Source: Lentisphaeria bacterium (GTDB taxonomy: Bacteria; Verrucomicrobiota; Lentisphaeria; Oligosphaerales; Oligosphaeraceae). Taken from it: DNA of 8,912 nt. The notes below the pieces were generated by a model. That model did not search any database. It was not told the DNA's origin and was given only the letters and a program-made list of their open reading frames with translations. Both the position numbers and the translations under genes were made by a program. The stretch spans positions 1 through 8,912 of the forward strand of contig JAKSPA010000059.1 of assembly GCA_024405235.1 (NCBI GenBank), written 5' to 3'. Below are positions 1 to 7,581 of the stretch, in pieces. The first letter of the stretch is position 1; each line of letters begins with the position of its first letter.

Positions 1-1
1 C

Positions 2-1468
2 AGGCAGGCGTTCGCAGATGATTCTGTCCGATTCGAATACCAGTTCGGTCCAACTCTCTCCAAGTTCGTAGGCCATGGTGCCGATTTCCTTTGGATCGAG
101 ATCGTGTCTGCCCTTCTGGCAGGCTTCGCAGGCGCAGTTCGGGCACGTGTCCGAAGGCGTCAGACTTTGAAAGCGTAGTCCTTTGAATTCAGGCTCCAAT
201 TCGTCGCGCAGTATGTTCAGTTTCACGATTCTGTCGATGATGTCTTCAGTTGTTTCGGGATTACCGAGGCACAGCGAGAAGACCTCTCCTGCGTTTGGCA
301 TCACTCGCTTGCCGTCTCGTGAAAGTTCGAAGAGATTTGGATTCTTGCGGAATGTGCTTTCGCGGTCGAGAACGGCCTTTGCCTCAGGCATGTTTGGCGT
401 TGGATAGAGCCAAATCCATGAGTGCGGCGCGCCGTCATATCGGCTGCCGATATGTTCGCCCATGTTGAATTCCAGCCATTGGTTGATGAGCTGGGTGCGA
501 CCGCAGATAGGCCAGTGAAGCCTGTATTGGAAGAATGGAGCGTATTGTTCGTCAAGCTGTGGCAGAGGAGTCTTTGGGGAGCGTTTCGGAATGTACTGTC
601 CGCGTTCGCCAGGCAGCAACCACATGATGCCGAGATGTTTTTCCAGAAATGCGCGAACGCCCGCCCGCGTTCCAAAACTATGTCCATACATCTTCGTTCT
701 TCCGTCGTTTGGCATTTCGCGTCCAACGATGAAGAGGTTGTTGTCTATGGTCTTAAGGACATATCCGTCTTCAGGAAGCGCATCGCCGTCTATGCCGTTG
801 TCTTTTGCGATTTTCGATGCTCCCACGGCGATAAAAGGTGGCAGTGGATCCTTGTAGATTGGCAGTTTTGTGCCTGAGGCCTTCTGGATGAACTCCTGCA
901 GTTCTTTCGCGGCGGACTTCACGCTTGGTGTGGCTTCTTCGTCACAGTAGATCAGATAATCCTCGAGATTAGGAATTTCGCCTTTGGCAAGCGCGCGTCG
1001 CACAGGAGGCATTTGTGGAGTGACGGTCATTTTGACTGGATAAAGGTCATTGATCTCCTTTTCATTCTTCATGAAACGTGCTCTGAAGGAGAATTCGTAG
1101 CTGCCAGGCACAAAATCGTTCAGCGGGATGGAAAATTGAATCACGCCGTCGCCTTGCCGAGGGTTCATGACCGCATACGGCACAAGAAAGATATTGTCGT
1201 AGCCCTCATTCGTGGCATGCCTGTTGATGGTGTGCGTTGTCTTCGCGAAGAAGGCCTGTGGTGCGTCTTTCCGTTCGATTGGAAGAAAATATGAATAAAG
1301 CGTTTCGCCGTCGCTGCAACTGTATCTGAATTCAAAATTCGCTGTTTCGCCTACGGCGATTGTCAGCTCCGCAGGCGAAATGGTTGCAGTGATTTCGGCA
1401 TGCAGTACGGTCAGCAGAGAAACAACCGAAATGAATAGCAGTCGGAAAGGAAATTGTTTCATTGACAT
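2..1468 (-). CDS. Secreted DUF4838-type glycosidase-like protein, C-terminus beyond window
   Basis: The frame is open for 489 codons from ATG at 1468 to the left edge, so the C-terminus is missing. A second in-frame ATG at 1462 (Met3) is equally possible; neither has a good Shine-Dalgarno site. Residues 3-24 form a signal peptide ending VLHA, so the product should be exported. Residues 25-150 look like a beta-sandwich, with an SPAELTIAVGE stretch near residue 31 and GSYEFSFRARF near residue 122. Residues 165-295 resemble the small alpha/beta domain that precedes GH20 and GH67 barrels (AAKELQEFIQKASGTKLPI, then FLEKHLGIMWLLPGERGQYIP). The start of a TIM-barrel-like region follows. Residues 439-450 carry SDTCPNCACEAC, matching the cysteine cluster at the same place in the DUF4838 protein encoded at 4234-6528. 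Family assignment rests on that resemblance. The substrate is unknown; an extracytoplasmic glycan is inferred from the neighbours. It is the third gene of the enzyme operon, 25 nt after the stop of the GH20-type gene. Confidence 0.82.
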   Translation of the reverse strand, partial: MSMKQFPFRLLFISVVSLLTVLHAEITATISPAELTIAVGETANFEFRYSCSDGETLYSYFLPIERKDAPQAFFAKTTHTINRHATNEGYDNIFLVPYAVMNPRQGDGVIQFSIPLNDFVPGSYEFSFRARFMKNEKEINDLYPVKMTVTPQMPPVRRALAKGEIPNLEDYLIYCDEEATPSVKSAAKELQEFIQKASGTKLPIYKDPLPPFIAVGASKIAKDNGIDGDALPEDGYVLKTIDNNLFIVGREMPNDGRTKMYGHSFGTRAGVRAFLEKHLGIMWLLPGERGQYIPKRSPKTPLPQLDEQYAPFFQYRLHWPICGRTQLINQWLEFNMGEHIGSRYDGAPHSWIWLYPTPNMPEAKAVLDRESTFRKNPNLFELSRDGKRVMPNAGEVFSLCLGNPETTEDIIDRIVKLNILRDELEPEFKGLRFQSLTPSDTCPNCACEACQKGRHDLDPKEIGTMAYELGESWTELVFESDRIICERLP

Positions 1469-1493
1469 TATCTTGCTCAAATTGCGTTTTGAC

Positions 1494-4208
1494 CTATTGC
1501 ATTGTTTCGTATGTTAAACCGAAGAGGATGAATCCCTGGGCGGGAGCCGTCAGCACGATTCGTGATAGCATTTTGTCTGGTTCAGGATTCTTGCATGACA
1601 TCGCCCATACACGTCCACCAACGCCCTGCAGCACATTCGACGGATTGAGATGGTAGCTGGCGCGTCCCTGCAGATGTCCCATCGTGTAGCAGAATTGCAG
1701 CTTTTGTTCATTTACACTTCCGTCTTCGTAGCAGAAAGTTACCCTCGTGTTGCAGTCCACTGTTTCGGGAAGCGTTCCGAGCAGGCCGCCCAGCAGATGG
1801 ACTTCGCCGGCCTGCTTCGGACAATTCACCTCCAGTTTTTGCGGGAAACGTGCTGCCAATGGATAGTTCCGGAAGAGAATGCCAGCCAATTTGCCGTCCC
1901 GTGACGGTATAAGGAATTCGCTACGGCCGATACGCATCCTTTGGGCAGGAACGAGTGCATTGGTGAAATCCGCCTTAAGTATAGGATCGTCGTTCTGCGG
2001 ACAATAATTTGCCATGGCGTCAAGATTGACCATGAAGCCGTTGGAGGCTTTCTTTGGTTCCAGTTCGAATTTGTTGGCAATTGAGGCGAACAGGTAATCC
2101 GCGCACTGTTCTGCGAGTGCGTCTGGATTGCTTTCGGCGTTCCATGCCAGAAGGGGCGTCATAAGCTGTGCCGTCAATTGTGCAGGCAGGAAAGAATCGG
2201 CCATGTATTTCCATGTGTACATTGGCCACCAAGTGGTTCCGCAGACGCCCATGGCATTCTGCGCCTTCACGGCACGCACCATGCTGGCTATGTTCTCTTC
2301 CTTATGCCATGGGCAGCCGATTACATCGAAGCCCTCCTTCTGGAGTTCTGAAATCACTTCGTATTTTCTGCCGACGGAATATTCCCAGAACGCAAAGAGC
2401 AGGTCCTTTGGGAATCTCGCACGGAAGGCGGTGAGTTCATCTGGGGCGCAGACAGGATTGCCGCTGTCCGAGTCAGTTTTAGATATCAGGCCGTCGCACC
2501 AGAACATTGTTCGCACATTTCGTTCAGCAAGAAAATCATGAAGATGCATGATTGAGCGGTAGAACAATTCAGCCTGGCCTAGAGCGACATTCTGCGGGAG
2601 TGTCGGATATTTCAGTGTTCTTGCGCGATCGACTTCATCGTGTCCGATGTGGAGAATCGTCGGTTTGAAAAGAGCTAAGATTTCTTCAAGGAGCCTATCG
2701 ATGAACTCGAATGTCTTTGGATTCGTGACATCGTAATTGTAATGTTCGGGATTTTCCGCGAATTCGACATTGTGGCCGTCCATGAACATCCATTCGCAAT
2801 GGCTGAGCAGACACAGGCATGGAATAGGTTCGATATAATTGTCGCGGCAGGCCTGAATGAGCTTTTCAATCGCCTCCTTTGATGGGGGCTTTTCTCTGCG
2901 GTTCTGCCATAGCGGCTTGGTGGTATCCCACTGTGTTTCAAAACATTGAAGAATTATATGCGTCAGACGGCTGCGGGCCCATGTGTTCTCCACGAAGAAC
3001 TCTGGAGTGTCATCGTCCATTTCGAACGGGAAATAGCAGTGAATCGCACGGAAATCCATGTCAGGCCAATCTTCCAGGCGGAAGGTCTTGGAGAGATTCT
3101 GCTCGCGCAGTGTCTGAATGCCATAGAAAATTGCACGTGGCGTCTGTCCGATGACGACAATCCGCTCCGGTTCGCGGCTGATGATGAAAGCGTCTGGATG
3201 ATCATGGCAGTTGTCTTGTTCGGTCGCAAGTTTCAGAGACAATGGAGCGTTGACGTCACAGAGTTTTTCGGCGGCCATTTTCAGACGGCGCTGGTCTTCT
3301 GCGCCAAGCCTTTCGTCGAATTCCACGGCGAATTGCAGGCCTTCTGCCACTGTTTCGGTTCCCGCTGTGTAGTGTTTGGGGACGATTTGCGGGAATGCAG
3401 CCTTTGCTTTTGGAGCCTTTTCAGGGAATCCCGTCTGCTGAAGCATTTTTTCAGGGGGCAGTTCAAGTTGTGGCAGTGGCTCGATGCGTTTTTGTGTGTT
3501 GTCAGGAGTGACGGACACTTCAATGAGACTGTCCAGGGGAGTGTCCAGAGAGCGGCTGACGACGCCGACAAAGAGGCATTTGCCTTTTTCCAAGCCACGG
3601 AGACGGCGGTCCAGAAATGACAGCGGATCGCCTTCTTTCACTTCAACGGTGATTTTGCAGCTCTTTGTATCAATGACAAGCAGCCGGCACTTTTCCGCCA
3701 GAAAAGAGTGGCCGTCCTCTTCTGGGAGGGTTCCGCTGATTTCCTGTCCATCGACCAGCGTGGCGGTGAAGCGTGCGCCGTCCACCAGCGGCTTGGGCAG
3801 GTTTAAGGCCGCGTATTCCACAATGGCGTCAAAGTCGTGTGCCCGTTCTCCTGCGCAATGGATCAGAACACTGCCGTGCTCCGTTTTTCTTGCAGAGTAG
3901 TCGATCAAATGGAAATACGCCTGAGATTTCGCATCCGCCAGTTGAATTAGTCTTGACACGCCGTCCGAATTTTCCGGCACATTCTCATGCCAGTAGTCCC
4001 CCATCTGGCGTGAGTAGTAATGCAATGCCGTCCATGATGGGTTGGCAACGGTAAGCATGCTGTTCATTGAAATTTCGCCGACGCTCTCATGTTCGATGAC
4101 AAGTGACCATTCGTCCACCATGCGTGCGGTCAGTTCGTCTGACAGCAGATTCATTGCACTGCAAAGGCAGATGATGGATATTCCAATGATGGTCAGATGA
4201 TTGCGCAT
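1494..4208 (-). CDS. Secreted GH20-type beta-N-acetylhexosaminidase-like protein
   Basis: The product has 904 residues from ATG at 4208. A TTG 42 nt upstream would extend the frame into the preceding gene, but the ATG sits directly before a signal peptide (MRNHLTIIGISIICLCSA) and is preferred. Residues 25-250 are a beta-rich region I do not recognise. Residues 270-370 look like the GH20b domain (GLQFAVEFDE, then IVVIGQTPRAIFYGIQTLRE). Residues 384-690 are a GH20 barrel: it begins DMDFRAIHCYF, with Arg387 in the place of the sugar-binding arginine. It also carries HIGHDEV at 520-526, where Asp524 and Glu525 match the GH20 catalytic pair, and Trp570, Trp608 and Trp660-661 as likely pocket aromatics. 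The last 150 residues form a beta-sandwich. GH20 enzymes remove terminal beta-linked GlcNAc or GalNAc by substrate-assisted catalysis; the exact substrate here is not shown. The length is at the upper end for the family because of the N-terminal extension. It is the middle gene of a three-gene operon. Confidence 0.88.
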   Translation of the reverse strand: MRNHLTIIGISIICLCSAMNLLSDELTARMVDEWSLVIEHESVGEISMNSMLTVANPSWTALHYYSRQMGDYWHENVPENSDGVSRLIQLADAKSQAYFHLIDYSARKTEHGSVLIHCAGERAHDFDAIVEYAALNLPKPLVDGARFTATLVDGQEISGTLPEEDGHSFLAEKCRLLVIDTKSCKITVEVKEGDPLSFLDRRLRGLEKGKCLFVGVVSRSLDTPLDSLIEVSVTPDNTQKRIEPLPQLELPPEKMLQQTGFPEKAPKAKAAFPQIVPKHYTAGTETVAEGLQFAVEFDERLGAEDQRRLKMAAEKLCDVNAPLSLKLATEQDNCHDHPDAFIISREPERIVVIGQTPRAIFYGIQTLREQNLSKTFRLEDWPDMDFRAIHCYFPFEMDDDTPEFFVENTWARSRLTHIILQCFETQWDTTKPLWQNRREKPPSKEAIEKLIQACRDNYIEPIPCLCLLSHCEWMFMDGHNVEFAENPEHYNYDVTNPKTFEFIDRLLEEILALFKPTILHIGHDEVDRARTLKYPTLPQNVALGQAELFYRSIMHLHDFLAERNVRTMFWCDGLISKTDSDSGNPVCAPDELTAFRARFPKDLLFAFWEYSVGRKYEVISELQKEGFDVIGCPWHKEENIASMVRAVKAQNAMGVCGTTWWPMYTWKYMADSFLPAQLTAQLMTPLLAWNAESNPDALAEQCADYLFASIANKFELEPKKASNGFMVNLDAMANYCPQNDDPILKADFTNALVPAQRMRIGRSEFLIPSRDGKLAGILFRNYPLAARFPQKLEVNCPKQAGEVHLLGGLLGTLPETVDCNTRVTFCYEDGSVNEQKLQFCYTMGHLQGRASYHLNPSNVLQGVGGRVWAMSCKNPEPDKMLSRIVLTAPAQGFILFGLTYETMQ

Positions 4209-4233
4209 GGTTGTTTTCGGAAGTGTGGTGGCT

Positions 4234-6528
4234 TTATTCGGCGGCGACAATTACAAAGCGGTTGACGTAGATGTAGTTTTCTCCAGCGGCCATTGGACGG
4301 TATTCAGGCCCTTCGAATCGGACGGAGACATAGACGTCCACCTCTCGGTTTTTCCACTCCTCCCTGACGCCGGTGAAGGACTGGACGGCCCACGCGCCGC
4401 CGACGTAGAAGACATTGTTTCCACTGCCCAATCTGACGCGTCCCAGATGAAGCCAGTTGTAGCCCTGTTTCTGCGTGGTTTCCAGCGGGATGTCAATCGA
4501 GTTCAGCACGCGTGCGGCGTCTGTGTCATATATGCCGGCGACCTGCGGCACTGGGAAGTGGTACGTCGCCTTTGGCGAATCGCAGTCCACGCGTATGGCA
4601 GAGCCAGTGTCGCTTTCGGGGTCGTGGATTATGGACACGTATTCGTCGCAGGCAGGCGGGATGGTGATTTTGTCGGTGGGGAAATCCACGAAATCGCCTT
4701 TGGTGAAGGTCTCAGGCAGAGGGGCGACGTCGCAGAGTTGTACCATTCCGCGTGTGCGCATTTTTTCAATCTCCTCCGTCTGGTCGTAATTCGGCGTTAT
4801 CAGCTTGCCCCATTCGTATCTTGCGGAGAGGTATTTGTCAAGAAGTTCCTTCTGTTTTATGGGATAATCGCTGATGTCATGGCCAGAGCTGATCCATTCT
4901 GTGCGATACTGTCGTCCCAGAAGTGTGGAGACCAATGCATAGAGTCCAGCGGTGGCGCGGCGGGTTCTCAATGAGAGCACAGGGTCGTCGGCGACGGCGG
5001 CTTCCGCCTCCTGGCAGGCTTGGATGCATGCTACAGCGCCCTCGAAAGAGAGGTAGTTCCAGACATCGTTCGGCGGATTGTAGAAAGTCATAAGTGTCTT
5101 GGTTGGATGCTTTTCGGCTTCTTCATGAAGAATGTCGCGATAGCGGCTCAGTGCAGGAGCGGCGGCGCCGTAGTAGCAAGTCATGAATTCTTTGCGCAGT
5201 GTTTCGAAATCCTGTTCTGGATCTTCCAGATACTTTGCGGCGAGCCAGACCTTCAGTTCGTACATGTCGCTCTTCTGCGGATCCTCTGACTGAATGAAAA
5301 AGACCTTCGCGCCAATACGATTGTAGAACTGGAAGAGTTCGGGATAGGTGTATTCGCTTGGCGCGGCATATTCAAAGCAGTCGCCGCCATAAAGAACATG
5401 GTAGTCCCAGATGGAAAGCATGTTGCCGAATTGCGACCATGCCTCAAGTTCCTTCCGCATGCGTGAATTCTGCGGATGCAGCGGCCCGAAACGATAGTCG
5501 CTGTTGACATCGCAGTAGCGTATGATGACATTTTCGCGTGGGCGTATATGCTTTGGCGGTTCCGTTGAAAATAGATATGCCAGCGTATCGATGTACAATT
5601 GTGGACGGAATTCGTGCAGGAAATCCGCCATTTCATTGATGAAATCAAGAACCAGTCCTGATTCGGCGCCCTCGCGTGCGACAATGGCGCGGCAATTCTC
5701 GCATTGGCATGGTCGTTCATTGTCGTTCTGACTGAAGCTGTAGATTAGCGGGGCCGGATTGCCTGTGTTTCGTGCAACTTCTTCGTCCGAAAGAATATAC
5801 TGCTTCAGTTTCTCTTTCACATAGGCTCTCAGTTCGCGATTGGAAAGACACAGCTGTCCTGTCACCAATCCGCCGATACGCTTTCCGTCCCACAGGCCGA
5901 AATATTCAGGATGGCTCTCTAGCATTTCGGCGGCTGGAACGTAGAAATCGAACGTATGAACGAGATATGGGCTGCCGTATTCAACTGCGCCATATCGGCC
6001 TGTGCCATATTCTGGCATAAGTTTGATGTTTCCTGTATTGTTCAGACGGTTCGCGACGTGCCAACGGCCGCCTTGGTGGAAGCAGTCTGGATATCTGTTT
6101 GTCCAAACCTCCCTTCTCAGAAAGGCTGGCTTGTGTCGTGATGTGCCAGGCTGCAAAGTGAATTCGCGTTGCGGAGGCACATAGTCGCCGTAGAGGGGCC
6201 ACCAGTGAATGCCAATGTGGTTTTCCAAAAACGCATATACTGCATATAGCGCGCCTCTGCTCCCGCCGCCGACAAGCGTGATTGTATCGTCTTCAATACG
6301 TATTTCATATTCTTCATCGGCAAAGTGCTCGTCATCACGCAGGACTTCAATGGTGACGACGTCCTTCTCGCCGATTTTCAGTGCAGTCGCTGCCTGTGGA
6401 AGATAGCGCTCGAGCTCCTGCTTGCCCTGGCGTTCCGGCGGTGTGGCGGCCTCGCGCACATTGACCGTCCAGCCTGAACACAGAAACATCGCAAGCATAC
6501 CGATTACCAGCAGTCCATATTTTTTCAT
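4234..6528 (-). CDS. Secreted DUF4838-type glycosidase-like protein
   Basis: The product has 764 residues from ATG at 6528. An upstream in-frame ATG at 6552 lacks a ribosome site, while the chosen one follows AGGA by 9 nt and begins a signal peptide (MKKYGLLVIGMLAMFLCSG). Residues 25-120 look like the alpha/beta domain found before GH20/GH67 barrels: ERQGKQELERYLPQ, ITLVGGGSRGALYAVYAFLE, then HIGIHWWPLYGDYVP. Residues 130-430 form the barrel typical of DUF4838. SFSQNDNERPCQCENC at 264-279 holds the conserved Asn-Asp pair and a three-cysteine cluster. Residues 430-600 are mostly helical and the last 130 residues are a beta-sandwich ending at the C-terminus. DUF4838 proteins are thought to be glycosidase-like, but I know of no established reaction, so none is assigned. 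It is the first enzyme gene downstream of the prepilin-like gene and its terminator. Confidence 0.88.
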   Translation of the reverse strand: MKKYGLLVIGMLAMFLCSGWTVNVREAATPPERQGKQELERYLPQAATALKIGEKDVVTIEVLRDDEHFADEEYEIRIEDDTITLVGGGSRGALYAVYAFLENHIGIHWWPLYGDYVPPQREFTLQPGTSRHKPAFLRREVWTNRYPDCFHQGGRWHVANRLNNTGNIKLMPEYGTGRYGAVEYGSPYLVHTFDFYVPAAEMLESHPEYFGLWDGKRIGGLVTGQLCLSNRELRAYVKEKLKQYILSDEEVARNTGNPAPLIYSFSQNDNERPCQCENCRAIVAREGAESGLVLDFINEMADFLHEFRPQLYIDTLAYLFSTEPPKHIRPRENVIIRYCDVNSDYRFGPLHPQNSRMRKELEAWSQFGNMLSIWDYHVLYGGDCFEYAAPSEYTYPELFQFYNRIGAKVFFIQSEDPQKSDMYELKVWLAAKYLEDPEQDFETLRKEFMTCYYGAAAPALSRYRDILHEEAEKHPTKTLMTFYNPPNDVWNYLSFEGAVACIQACQEAEAAVADDPVLSLRTRRATAGLYALVSTLLGRQYRTEWISSGHDISDYPIKQKELLDKYLSARYEWGKLITPNYDQTEEIEKMRTRGMVQLCDVAPLPETFTKGDFVDFPTDKITIPPACDEYVSIIHDPESDTGSAIRVDCDSPKATYHFPVPQVAGIYDTDAARVLNSIDIPLETTQKQGYNWLHLGRVRLGSGNNVFYVGGAWAVQSFTGVREEWKNREVDVYVSVRFEGPEYRPMAAGENYIYVNRFVIVAAE

Positions 6529-6537
6529 GGCTCTATT

Positions 6538-6541
6538 TCCT
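6538..6541 (-). promoter_or_regulatory. Ribosome binding site that decides the 6528 start
   Basis: On the minus strand AGGA lies 9 nt before ATG at 6528. The competing in-frame ATG at 6552 has nothing similar in front of it. This, with the signal peptide beginning at 6528, supports the shorter 764-residue product. Confidence 0.6.
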
Positions 6542-6610
6542 ATTTTAGGCATTACGAGATGCGAAATTCTGTAGTGCGGTTAACTTCCTTCCTGTGGAGC
6601 AGAACGTTAT

Positions 6611-6643
6611 ATAAAAAATCCCCCAGCCGGAAGACCAGGGGAT
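6611..6643 (-). terminator. Intrinsic terminator after the prepilin-like gene
   Basis: Read on the minus strand, ATCCCCTGGTC pairs with GGCTGGGGGAT across the tetraloop TTCC. All eleven pairs form, three of them G-U, and the stem is followed directly by TTTTTAT. It begins 15 nt after the TAA of the prepilin-like gene and lies before the three glycosidase-like genes on the same strand. It should end most prepilin transcripts, leaving the enzymes to partial readthrough or to their own promoter. I could not find a convincing -35/-10 pair between 6529 and 6610. Confidence 0.88.
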
Positions 6644-6658
6644 GTGTTTTACGGAAGG

Positions 6659-7342
<684 letters not shown>

Positions 7343-7350
7343 TTTTTCGA

Positions 7351-7355
7351 CTCCT
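7351..7355 (-). promoter_or_regulatory. Strong ribosome binding site of the prepilin-like gene
   Basis: On the minus strand AGGAG lies 8 nt before the ATG at 7342, inside an A-rich leader. It is the best Shine-Dalgarno match in the window. The two enzyme genes starting at 4208 and 1468 have none, suggesting the prepilin-like protein is made in greater amount. Confidence 0.75.
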
Positions 7356-7411
7356 TTTGTTTTTGGTTGTGTGTGCTAAAAAACAATTCTCTACAAACGA
7401 AACATTGATCT

Positions 7412-7425
7412 GGAACTGGGAACTG
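7412..7425 (+). repeat. Tandem 7-bp repeat GGAACTG
   Basis: GGAACTG at 7412-7418 is repeated at once at 7419-7425. The second copy runs into the 11-mer AACTGGTATTA at 7421-7431. This gives three AACTGG cores in the intergenic region: 7414, 7421 and 7511. It may be part of a regulator binding site; it is short enough that chance cannot be excluded. Confidence 0.45.
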
Positions 7426-7431
7426 GTATTA
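7421..7431 (+). repeat. Copy 1 of 11-mer AACTGGTATTA
   Basis: The identical 11-mer occurs again at 7511-7521, exactly 90 bp away, within the same 239-bp divergent region. Copy 1 is nearer the prepilin-like gene. The spacing is about 8.6 helical turns, so the two copies need not face the same side of the helix. The ACTGGT core recalls half-sites bound by some HutC-type GntR regulators of amino-sugar genes, which is only a resemblance. Confidence 0.5.
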
Positions 7432-7510
7432 CTTTAATGCGGTGCTTTTTATTTTGCAAGTCAACAAACCTATATTTTTCTAAATAATTTGAAAAAATAA
7501 CAAAAAATAA

Positions 7511-7521
7511 AACTGGTATTA
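7511..7521 (+). repeat. Copy 2 of 11-mer AACTGGTATTA
   Basis: This is identical to the copy at 7421-7431. It lies 60 bp before the start of the plus-strand gene. Here the motif continues as TGGTATTAT, so it could instead be an extended -10 element of that gene. Operator and promoter readings are not exclusive. Confidence 0.5.
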
Positions 7522-7581
7522 TATTTTGACAAAGTACTTATCCGTTTTCGTCAAGTTTTTTCAACAAAGCAATCCACTAGG

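Larger units (their letters stand above)
7343..7581. promoter_or_regulatory. Divergent AT-rich intergenic regulatory region
   Basis: These 239 bp separate the minus-strand prepilin-like gene from the plus-strand 407-residue gene, so the promoters of both should lie here. It is much more AT-rich than the flanking genes, with A/T runs at 7446-7455 and 7471-7512. Candidate elements are: TTGACA at 7526-7531 on the plus strand, without a matching -10; TGGTATTAT at 7514-7522 on the plus strand, which fits an extended -10; and TTGACT on the minus strand at 7464-7459, with only a weak CATTAA 19 nt on. No promoter can be fixed from the sequence alone. The 11-mer AACTGGTATTA occurs twice in it. Confidence 0.55.

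Noticed and set aside
422..877. Plus-strand 151-codon frame and the overlapping minus-strand frame at 301-726
   Set aside because: Both lie over the truncated DUF4838 gene, whose frame is open from 1468 to the left edge and contains family motifs. These are shadows.
2..1468. Truncated pseudogene at the left edge
   Set aside because: The frame has no internal stop or frameshift and simply runs out of the window.
2946..3620. 224-codon plus-strand open frame
   Set aside because: It is antisense to the GH20-type gene, and its Cys/Phe/Arg-rich translation has no domain-like pattern.
4209..4250. Upstream TTG start (4250) for the GH20-type protein
   Set aside because: It would overlap the preceding gene and put 14 polar residues before a clear signal peptide starting at the ATG at 4208.
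4201..4974. 257-codon plus-strand open frame opposite the end of the DUF4838 gene
   Set aside because: It runs antisense to a well-supported secreted protein, has no ribosome site or recognisable domain, and its composition looks like a complement shadow of a coding strand.
6529..6552. Upstream ATG (6552) for the DUF4838 protein
   Set aside because: It has no ribosome site, while ATG at 6528 has AGGA 9 nt upstream and begins the signal peptide.
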